Of a stretch of DNA of 19,585 nucleotides, positions 1 to 5,628 are shown piece by piece. Position 1 is the first letter of the stretch, and each line of letters starts with the position of its first letter. The translations under genes and the position numbers were made by a program. A model generated the notes under the pieces. That model worked only from the letters and a program-made list of their open reading frames with translations, was not told the origin of the DNA and searched no databases. This DNA comes from an uncultured Collinsella sp. (GTDB lineage: Bacteria > Actinomycetota > Coriobacteriia > Coriobacteriales > Coriobacteriaceae): the NCBI GenBank assembly GCA_902462065.1, contig CABQAK010000040.1, positions 1 through 19,585 on the forward strand, written 5' to 3'.

Positions 1-538
1 GAAGGTCGTGTTTATCTTGTGGATGTCTATGATAAGTCACGAGCGCGACGGCAAGGTCCCACACGGTCGGTGTCGAATTGTCGATGATGGCGGCCGTGGT
101 GGTGCCAAGGGGCGAGAGCTTAAAGTACAACGTAGACGTGACCAGGCAAAAGGCCATCTGAAGCGCGAGGCTGGCGACGGCCTCGACGGCAATCTCGCGG
201 TCGAGCGTGGCGATGCCGTATGCCATGGCAAGGACCGAGCCCATGAGCGGGCAGATGAGCATGGCGCCCACGATGGCAATGTCCGAGTCGATATCGAGGC
301 CGATGCTCGCGATCAACATGGCAATGATCAGGATGCATAAGTGTGAGCCAGTCAGGCGCGCCCCGTTTACAAAGCGCTTGCGAATCACGTGATAGGGCGC
401 GCGTCCCTCGCGAATGTTGAATGCCTGCTTTAGAAAGCGGCTTGCGTTCTCCATGGCCTCGCTGTGGGCGGGGCGGATGCCATGGCGCCGATGATGGCGC
501 TCGCGCAGTCGCTTGATCTGTTGCTTATCGAGCTCCAT
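1..538 (-). CDS. DUF389 family membrane protein, 5' part only (cut by window edge)
   Basis: About 179 codons read leftwards from ATG at 538 to the window edge. The first roughly 65 residues are hydrophilic and basic. A hydrophobic segment and the typical DUF389 core follow: IASIGLDIDSD, then GAMLICPLMGSVLAMAYG, then NSTPTVWDLAVAL. DUF389 proteins are bacterial integral membrane proteins of unknown function, so no substrate is proposed. The start is uncertain. GAGGTGG lies only about 2 nt before this ATG, and an in-frame GTG lies 6 nt upstream. No in-frame ATG lies further upstream before a stop. The last 12 residues (after WDLAVALV) do not look like the family, which normally continues into another Gly-rich membrane segment. 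The DNA there drops to about 38% G+C. See the finding on this junction. The family call is firm; the 3' end is not visible. Confidence 0.8.
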   Translation of the reverse strand, partial: MELDKQQIKRLRERHHRRHGIRPAHSEAMENASRFLKQAFNIREGRAPYHVIRKRFVNGARLTGSHLCILIIAMLIASIGLDIDSDIAIVGAMLICPLMGSVLAMAYGIATLDREIAVEAVASLALQMAFCLVTSTLYFKLSPLGTTTAAIIDNSTPTVWDLAVALVTYHRHPQDKHDL

Positions 539-690
539 GTCCACCTCGTATTGCCGCAGGAACGCGGGTGCGTTCGCTTCATGTACTCTACACCGTGACG
601 GGTGGGGCGGTCATCTTGACATGGAACTTAGGCGAGCGGGCAAAGGAAGACACGCCACATGTGAGTACTGCTGGGGGTTTCGGCAGATAC

Positions 691-728
691 AAAAAAGCGC
701 GGGGCCGGATGGTCTCCGACCCCGCGCT
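691..728 (-). terminator. Rho-independent terminator of the OPT transporter gene
   Basis: Arms 696-704 (AGCGCGGGG) and 720-728 (CCCCGCGCT) form a perfect 9-bp stem with a 15-nt loop. Read on the minus strand, the stem is followed by a run of six T. It lies 25 nt past the stop of the OPT gene and before the DUF389 gene, so the two minus-strand genes are probably separate transcription units. Confidence 0.9.
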
Positions 729-753
729 CTGCACGGGTGCGTTGTCATTGGGT

Positions 754-2457
754 TTAGCCCAGCAGGCTCAGGCCAACAGAGACAAACGCCAGGATAACGC
801 CGACGATAGACTCGCCACCGAGCAGACCGCTGGCGACAACCAGGCCCTGCTCCTGGAAGGCGGCGTCCTTGGCGGCCTTTTCTTCGTCCGAAAGACCGGC
901 CTCGGCGTCGCGGTGAGCGGCCCACTTGTCGTAGGCGAGCTTAACGCAGGAGCCCAGGAAGGCCGTGAGCGACATATAGAACGGCAGGTACACGCCCAGG
1001 CCGATCATCATGGCCGGAATGCCGAGCCAGTACATGACGATGCCGGCGATAAAGCCGCCTGCGAACCACGGCACGCTCGGGATGCCCGAAACCATGGTGG
1101 CGACCACGCTTGCCTGTGCGGCGACGAAGCTCTTGTCGGGGCCAAAGGCGTCCGGACCATAGGCGGTGACGAGCGCGACCATGACGGCGGCAGCAACCAG
1201 GGCGCCCACGATGCCGCCAATGGCCTGACCGACCCACTGCGCGCGCGGGCTGGTGCCCAGCACGGCGCCGGCCTTAAAGTCGTTCATGACGTCGCCCGCA
1301 AGGCCGCACGCCACGGCTACGATGCCGGCGATAAAGAACAGCTTGACCTGAGCGATCTGTGCGAAGGCAGCCACGATGAGCATAACGATGAGGCCAAAGA
1401 TCTCCATGGGGTCGATGCCCGTCTGGCCGCAGCTCTGAGCGCTCATGATGGTGGTGACAAAGGTGAACAGCGTGACGATGACGGCCGGGACGGGACCGAG
1501 GTCGAGCGCGATGGCAACGATCACGGCGATGGCTGCGGTGCCCAGGCCGATGATGCCGGCGTCGAGCTTAAGGGAGCCCGAGATGAGCGATTGCTCGTCG
1601 GTGTCGGTGGAGCTGTCGGCGGTAAGGCCGCGGACGATACCGGCGACCTGCGGCAGGATGTCCTTAAGGACGACGGCGACGCCAAATCCCATCATAAGGC
1701 CCATACCCAGGGACTTAACAATGCCCTGTGCCGTCATAACGTCAAACAGACCAGCAGCGGTGCCGCCGACGATGATGCCAAAGTTGCCCAGCAGCGCGCC
1801 GGCAAACCAGAAGGCGACGGGGGCGAAGCCCACGAGAAAGCCAATGGAGAGCAGCATGGGCGAGTTGTAGATGGCAAAGGTCACGCCGGGAATATTGAGC
1901 GTGCACAGCATGCTGGGCACAATGCCCAGGGCGTCGCGAAGCACGCTGTAGATGCCTGCGATGGCCATGGAGCCAAAGAGCTGCTTGCCGGTCTTGCCGC
2001 CGGCCTCGGTCGCGCGCAGGGTCTGAGCTGCGGCGTTGCCAGTGGGGAACTCAAGCGCGGCGTCCACGATAAAGTGACGGTGAATGAGTGCCGTGGCCAG
2101 CAAGCCCAGGATGGTGCCGGCGAGTGCGACGATAAACATGTCGAGCCAGCTGATCTGGTCGGCATAGCCCAGCATCCAGGCGCCCGGGATGGTAAACGCC
2201 AGACCGCCGGCGACCATGGCGCCCGCGGACATGATGGTGTGGGTGACGTTTGCCTCGTTGAGGCTGGCGTTGCCCATGAGCTTCAGGAAGAACAGCGAGA
2301 TGACGGCAGCGAAAATGATCGGCCAGGGGAGGGCGCCCATCTTGAGGGCGGTATAGGCCGAGCTTGCCGTGATGATCACGCAGCCAAGGACGCCGATGAC
2401 GACGCCGCGCAGCGTGAGTTGCCCGCGCATCGAAGCGCGGTTCGAGGGATTGCTCAT
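754..2457 (-). CDS. OPT-family oligopeptide/metal-chelate transporter
   Basis: A 567-residue protein, almost wholly hydrophobic, with about 12-14 predicted membrane segments. The N-terminal region (TLRGVVIGVLGCVI, then SSAYTALKMGALPWPIIFAA) and the NEANVTHTIMSAGAMVAGG and EFPTGNAAAQTLRA motifs match prokaryotic OPT transporters, the oligopeptide/YSL-type secondary carriers. Family members import small peptides or metal chelates using a cation gradient. The substrate cannot be read from sequence. The short hydrophilic loop near residues 285-300 (TADSSTDTDEQS) and the acidic/Lys-rich loop near 530 are the only clearly soluble parts. The start is supported by AAAGGAG a few bases before ATG 2457. 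The gene is monocistronic by appearance, with its own terminator at 691-728 and a divergent gene (coaX) upstream. The length fits short bacterial members. Confidence 0.9.
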   Translation of the reverse strand: MSNPSNRASMRGQLTLRGVVIGVLGCVIITASSAYTALKMGALPWPIIFAAVISLFFLKLMGNASLNEANVTHTIMSAGAMVAGGLAFTIPGAWMLGYADQISWLDMFIVALAGTILGLLATALIHRHFIVDAALEFPTGNAAAQTLRATEAGGKTGKQLFGSMAIAGIYSVLRDALGIVPSMLCTLNIPGVTFAIYNSPMLLSIGFLVGFAPVAFWFAGALLGNFGIIVGGTAAGLFDVMTAQGIVKSLGMGLMMGFGVAVVLKDILPQVAGIVRGLTADSSTDTDEQSLISGSLKLDAGIIGLGTAAIAVIVAIALDLGPVPAVIVTLFTFVTTIMSAQSCGQTGIDPMEIFGLIVMLIVAAFAQIAQVKLFFIAGIVAVACGLAGDVMNDFKAGAVLGTSPRAQWVGQAIGGIVGALVAAAVMVALVTAYGPDAFGPDKSFVAAQASVVATMVSGIPSVPWFAGGFIAGIVMYWLGIPAMMIGLGVYLPFYMSLTAFLGSCVKLAYDKWAAHRDAEAGLSDEEKAAKDAAFQEQGLVVASGLLGGESIVGVILAFVSVGLSLLG

Positions 2458-2567
2458 ATAGAACTCCTTTGCGTATATCCGCTTCCCCCGGGAGCGCCGC
2501 TACGGATACGGCGCGGGAAGTCGGGTTACCAAGGGCCGCCGCGTGAGCTCGCAAACGACCGCGCACC

Positions 2568-2573
2568 AGTATA
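2568..2573 (-). promoter_or_regulatory. Candidate -10 box for the OPT gene
   Basis: On the minus strand TATACT is preceded by GCGGC. No good -35 is visible at the usual distance. If used, the leader is about 105 nt. That leader contains a near-palindrome between 2474 and 2514 (GCGTATATCCG paired with CGGATACG), which could fold just upstream of the ribosome binding site. Confidence 0.35.
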
Positions 2574-2583
2574 GCCGCAAGCT

Positions 2584-2601
2584 AGTCATTTTGGGATGAC
2601 T
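2584..2601. promoter_or_regulatory. Inverted repeat between OPT and coaX (possible operator)
   Basis: A perfect 6-bp inverted repeat, AGTCAT-TTTGGG-ATGACT. It sits between the two outward-facing candidate -10 boxes at 2568-2573 (minus) and 2617-2622 (plus). That position suits a regulator acting on one or both genes. There is only one copy and the arms are short, so chance is possible. Confidence 0.35.
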
Positions 2602-2616
2602 GGTTTAGGTAGGCGA

Positions 2617-2622
2617 TATACT
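2617..2622 (+). promoter_or_regulatory. Candidate -10 box for coaX
   Basis: TATACT lies 28 nt before the chosen coaX start, giving a short leader with AAAGGAG at 2635-2641. No convincing -35 hexamer is present; TTGGGA at 2591 is 20 bp away. Confidence 0.4.
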
Positions 2623-2649
2623 GCTGGGCAGACGAAAGGAGCGCCGACG

Positions 2650-3501
2650 ATGCTTAATGGGTGCGCATATATATTGACGGTCGATGTGGGCAACACGTTC
2701 ATTCGCTTTGGCCTGTTTGCAGATGATTCGGCCGCGGCGCAGGAATGTCCGCTTGCGACGTGCGAGATCACCACGCCGTCGAGCATCACAGCAGACGAGG
2801 CGCGCATGCGTCTCGTGCAGGTCATGGTCGCACTGGCGGCCGATGCGGGCATGCCGGGTGCGCTTGTACCCGCGGCTGCTGTGCTGAGCTGTGTGGTCCC
2901 GGCGCTCGAGCGCCCGTGGAAGGCGGCACTTTCCCGTACCTGCACGGGGCGCGTGCTCACGGTGGGGCCGGGGCTTAAGACCGGCATGCCTGTGCACTAC
3001 GACGATCCGGCCGAGATCGGCCCCGATCGCATCGCCGATGCCGTGGCGGCCCGCGCCGTCTACGGCTCGCCGTGCATTGTGATCGACCTGGGTACGACGA
3101 CCAATATCGAGGTCATCGACGCGCACGGTACCTTTGTCGGCGGCGTTATCGCGCCAGGCCTGGCCCTCGGCGCCCGCTCGCTTTCGGCGGCAGCAGCGCG
3201 CCTGCCCCAGGTTGAGCCCTCGGCGCCGACACACGTCATCGGCCGCAACACGCGCGAGGCCATGCGCTCGGGTGTGGTTTTGGGCGAGGTGGCGCGCATC
3301 GACGGCATGCTCGACATGGTGCTTGCCGAGATGCGTACGACCAAGGCCGCGGGGGAGGGCAACGTGCCCATCGTCATTACCGGCGACGATGCCGAGGCGC
3401 TTGCGGCGCTGGTCGGCCATAGCCTGACGGTCGATGATGCGCTGACGCTGCGGGGTCTCGCCGAGCTCTACCACATCAACCAAAAGCCCCGTCGCGCGTA
3501 G
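2650..3501 (+). CDS. coaX: Type III pantothenate kinase
   Basis: A 283-residue enzyme of the ASKHA fold. It phosphorylates pantothenate with ATP, the first step of coenzyme A synthesis. Visible motifs: the N-terminal phosphate loop TVDVGNTFIRFGLF (Asp12, Asn15, Thr16), GPDRIADAVAA near 124-134 (pantothenate-binding PDR region), and VIDLGTTTNIEVID with Asp146, followed by GGVIAPGL. CoaX proteins are usually about 255-265 residues; this one is slightly longer, with extra Ala-rich loops near residues 65-75. The open frame extends 18 codons upstream, but ATG 2650 is preferred because AAAGGAG ends 8 nt before it and the protein then begins like the family. It is divergent from the OPT gene. The stop lies about 80 nt before the next start. 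Confidence 0.93.
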   Translation: MLNGCAYILTVDVGNTFIRFGLFADDSAAAQECPLATCEITTPSSITADEARMRLVQVMVALAADAGMPGALVPAAAVLSCVVPALERPWKAALSRTCTGRVLTVGPGLKTGMPVHYDDPAEIGPDRIADAVAARAVYGSPCIVIDLGTTTNIEVIDAHGTFVGGVIAPGLALGARSLSAAAARLPQVEPSAPTHVIGRNTREAMRSGVVLGEVARIDGMLDMVLAEMRTTKAAGEGNVPIVITGDDAEALAALVGHSLTVDDALTLRGLAELYHINQKPRRA

Positions 3502-3540
3502 GGCGAGGAGCTGGTGGGATAAGCGCCCCTACCTTCCACC

Positions 3541-3549
3541 TGCTACAAT
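3541..3549 (+). promoter_or_regulatory. Extended -10 promoter of the dCMP deaminase gene
   Basis: TGCTACAAT matches the extended -10 pattern TGnTAnAAT and lies 35 nt before the start codon. There is no clear -35, as is common for extended -10 promoters. Confidence 0.5.
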
Positions 3550-3583
3550 GGGTCAAACTATTGCGATTTCGGAGGTGTCTGCC

Positions 3584-4108
3584 ATGTCGGACGATCTTCA
3601 TCAAACCGCGTCGGGCAAGCGCCGCGACGTCATTAGCTGGGACGAGTTCTTTATGAGCGTGGCCATTGCCGCACAGCGCCGCAGCAAGGACCCCAACACG
3701 CAGGTGGGCGCGTGCATCGCCAACACCAACCACCGCATCCTTTCGGTGGGTTACAACGGCACGCCCTCGGCACTCAACGATGACTTTTTCCCGTGGGGAA
3801 CGAGCGATGACCCGTTGCAGGACAAGCACAACTACGTGGTGCATGCCGAGGCAAACGCCGTGCTCAACTACCGTGGCTCGCTCAAAGACCTTGAGGGTTC
3901 CACGGTCTACGTTACGCTGTTCCCGTGCCACGACTGCGCCAAGATCCTGGCGCAGGTGGGCGTGGGCGAGGTCGTCTACCTGGACAATAAGTATGCCGAC
4001 ACCGATGACGGCCGTATCAGCCGCCGCATTCTTGACTCCTGCGGCATTAGCTACCGCCAGGTCATCGTCGATGTCCAGATTGGTACCGGGGAGCAGGCTC
4101 AGCAGTAA
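3584..4108 (+). CDS. Deoxycytidylate (dCMP) deaminase
   Basis: A 174-residue cytosolic zinc enzyme that deaminates dCMP to dUMP, feeding thymidylate synthesis. The zinc/catalytic motif is His87-Ala-Glu89 with PCHDC giving Cys115 and Cys118. SKDPNTQVGACI, GYNGTPS and the FPWG and LFPCHDCAK blocks resemble the eukaryotic/phage DCTD type closely. Full family length is about 160-180 residues. Start ATG 3584 is chosen over an in-frame ATG 12 codons earlier (3548) because GGAGGT ends 8 nt before it, and because 3548 overlaps the -10 box. A comEB-like competence role is sometimes annotated for this family, but nothing here supports that. Activity is normally controlled by dCTP/dTTP in this family; this is known of the family and not seen here. 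Confidence 0.93.
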   Translation: MSDDLHQTASGKRRDVISWDEFFMSVAIAAQRRSKDPNTQVGACIANTNHRILSVGYNGTPSALNDDFFPWGTSDDPLQDKHNYVVHAEANAVLNYRGSLKDLEGSTVYVTLFPCHDCAKILAQVGVGEVVYLDNKYADTDDGRISRRILDSCGISYRQVIVDVQIGTGEQAQQ

Positions 4109-4241
4109 TATGCGTTGTCGCCATCTGACGACGAACGCAGCTCAAAGAGCCCCGTCCCAAATTGACTACTCGTGAAAGTCGCGTCTGCGCGCATGGACGG
4201 CTCGTGAGCGGGTACATGGCTGTAGTAACATAGCTTCTGTC

Positions 4242-4257
4242 CGCGGGCGTGCCCGCG
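4242..4257 (+). other. Leader hairpin before the NifU-like gene
   Basis: CGCGGG-CGTG-CCCGCG is a perfect 6-bp stem with a tetraloop, ending 10 nt before the AAAGGAG ribosome binding site. It is not followed by a T-run, so it is more likely a leader structure than a terminator. The rest of the 171-nt spacer (4109-4279) shows only a weak hairpin after the dCMP deaminase stop (GCGTTGTCG against CGACGAACGC, 4112-4138) and no clear promoter. Confidence 0.4.
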
Positions 4258-4279
4258 TTATTGTGAGAAAGGAGCCCCT

Positions 4280-4558
4280 GTGGCTGTTAACGAAGAGCTG
4301 CTTAAGAAGGTTCTTGAAGAGATTCGCCCCAACCTGCAGGCCGATGGCGGCGATATGGAGTATGTGGGCGTCGACGACGAGGGCGTCGTCAAGCTGGAGC
4401 TGCAGGGCGCCTGCGCCGGCTGCCCCATGAGCTCACTGACCCTGTCTATGGGCATCGAGCGTATCCTGAAGGAGCATGTGCCCGGCGTTACCCGCGTCGA
4501 GCAGGTCAATGTTTCCGGCGAGGCCGAGGACCTGTACGACGAGTACGCGCCGTTCTAA
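4280..4558 (+). CDS. NifU-like Fe-S cluster scaffold protein (Nfu domain)
   Basis: A 92-residue stand-alone C-terminal NifU domain. Such proteins bind or carry iron-sulfur clusters and hand them to apo-proteins. Diagnostic features are IRPNLQADGGDMEYVGVD in the first half and the cluster-binding pair in GACAGCPMSS (CxxC near residues 47-50), followed by the conserved GIERILKEHVPGVTRV helix/strand. An acidic tail (EAEDLYDEYAPF) closes the protein. Translation starts at GTG 4280, with AAAGGAG at 4268-4274. There is no second, degenerate domain as in NfuA, so this is the minimal form found in many Gram-positive bacteria and cyanobacteria. No SUF genes are adjacent in the window. Confidence 0.92.
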   Translation: MAVNEELLKKVLEEIRPNLQADGGDMEYVGVDDEGVVKLELQGACAGCPMSSLTLSMGIERILKEHVPGVTRVEQVNVSGEAEDLYDEYAPF

Positions 4559-4607
4559 GATGCGAAAGCTGCGGACGGTACGCTCCGCATAGACGTTACG
4601 CCCAGAT

Positions 4608-4643
4608 ATGCGGCTGCGAGCGCAAGGCCCGCGGCCGCATTTG
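4608..4643 (+). terminator. Weak terminator-like hairpin between nfu and lgt
   Basis: ATGCGGC (4608-4614) pairs with GCCGCAT (4634-4640), followed by TTG. The T-run is short. A second hairpin, TGCGGA/TCCGCA, lies just upstream (about 4570-4589). These could attenuate rather than fully stop transcription into lgt, which starts 24 nt later. Confidence 0.35.
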
Positions 4644-4666
4644 TATGTAGGGAGCAGGGGATCGAT

Positions 4667-5488
4667 ATGCTCAACGACCTCTACCACATGCTTGATCCCG
4701 TCGCGATCTCGGCGGGCCCCATCACCATCTACTGGTACGGCCTGGCCTACGTGGTCGGCGCTCTGCTCACGGCGGTCGTTATGTACCGCACGCAGCGTCG
4801 TTGGGGCTTCGACATTACGATTGATGACCTGACGAGCGTCGTGGTCGGCGCGGTCTTTGGTCTCATCATCGGCGCGCGCCTGTTTTACGTCATCTTTTAC
4901 GGCGATGGCTACTATTGGACCCACCCGCTCGAAATCTTTGCCACCAACGAGGGAGGCATGAGCTTCCACGGCGGCCTGGTGGGCGGCATCTTGGGCGGCA
5001 TCATCGTGTGCCGCATGTATAAGCTTGACGCCTGGACCATCGCCGACCTTGCCGTCATCGGTGCTCCGCTGGCGCTGTGCCTGGGCCGTTGTGCCAATTT
5101 CGTCAACGGCGAGCTGTGGGGTAAGCCGACCGATCTGCCTTGGGGTGTTGTCTTTGGCGGCACCGCGGGCGATATGCCGCGTCATCCTTCCCAGCTCTAT
5201 GAGGCATTCCTAGAGGGCGTCGTGCTCTTCTGTATTTTGCAGGTGCTCAGCCGCAAAAAGCCGCTGCTGCCCCAGGGCACGTTTATGGGCGTGTTCGTGA
5301 TGGGGTACGGCATCGTCCGCTTTCTCGTTGAGTTCGTGCGCGTGCCCGATGCCCAGCTGGGCTATCTGCTGGGAGGCGTTATCACCATGGGCCAGCTGCT
5401 GAGTTTGCCGCTCGTGATCGCCGGCCTGGCGCTCATCATTTTCGCCCGACACCGCAATCGCCCCCAGCGCATCTACCTCGACGCCTAA
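4667..5488 (+). CDS. lgt: Prolipoprotein diacylglyceryl transferase
   Basis: A 273-residue integral membrane enzyme that moves diacylglycerol from phosphatidylglycerol to the lipobox cysteine of prolipoproteins, the first step in lipoprotein maturation. It has the Lgt signatures: YWYGLAYVVGAL near residues 22-33, MSFHGGLVGG with His101, GRCANFVNGELWG (Gly140, Arg141, Asn144, Asn147, Glu149), and HPSQLYEAFLEG. About seven membrane segments are expected. The length is normal. The start is supported by AGGGG 6 nt upstream. It is followed by a structured intergenic repeat rather than a classical terminator. No lspA is adjacent. Confidence 0.96.
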   Translation: MLNDLYHMLDPVAISAGPITIYWYGLAYVVGALLTAVVMYRTQRRWGFDITIDDLTSVVVGAVFGLIIGARLFYVIFYGDGYYWTHPLEIFATNEGGMSFHGGLVGGILGGIIVCRMYKLDAWTIADLAVIGAPLALCLGRCANFVNGELWGKPTDLPWGVVFGGTAGDMPRHPSQLYEAFLEGVVLFCILQVLSRKKPLLPQGTFMGVFVMGYGIVRFLVEFVRVPDAQLGYLLGGVITMGQLLSLPLVIAGLALIIFARHRNRPQRIYLDA

Positions 5489-5493
5489 TCAAG

Positions 5494-5528
5494 ACCACCA
5501 CAAAGGGGACAGGCACCTTTGCGGTGGT
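5494..5528. repeat. Short structured repeat, GGGGACAGG type, copy 1
   Basis: The imperfect palindrome pairs ACCACC (5494-5499) with GGTGGT (5523-5528) and CAAAGG (5501-5506) with CCTTTG (5516-5521). One unpaired position on each side (A/C) separates the stems. The loop carries GGACAGG-C. The layout matches the copy at 7814-7846. It begins 6 nt after the lgt stop. Confidence 0.8.
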
Positions 5529-5568
5529 TCGCTGGGCAACGATGACAGAACCGTAACGTTTTCCCAGA

Positions 5569-5609
5569 TAAAACCTGCCAAAATAAACCTGTCCTTTTTT
5601 GGCAGGTTT
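5569..5609. repeat. Repeat/hairpin (34-bp family), copy 1
   Basis: AAACCTGCCA (5571-5580) pairs with TGGCAGGTTT (5600-5609), a perfect 10-bp stem. Positions 5569-5602, read on the minus strand, match 10433-10466 on the plus strand at 31 of 34 positions. A shorter hairpin (CTGGG...CCCAG, about 5532-5566) precedes it. It could act as a terminator downstream of lgt, but no T-run follows the stem. Confidence 0.75.
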
Positions 5610-5628
5610 CTAGAAAGGCTTTCGGACT

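Noticed and set aside
568..2574. 668-codon open frame on the plus strand
   Set aside because: It lies antisense to the OPT transporter, is rich in His/Asp/Gly with no domain or ribosome site, and is the expected shadow of a G+C-rich gene.
2596..2649. Upstream 18-codon extension of coaX
   Set aside because: The extension has no ribosome site, overlaps the palindrome and -10 region, and the protein begins like its family only from ATG 2650.
3498..3532. Hairpin GTAGGGCG...CGCCCCTAC at the coaX stop
   Set aside because: The stem has a bulge and no T-run follows. It competes with another pairing (GGTGG/CCACC), so I do not call it a terminator.
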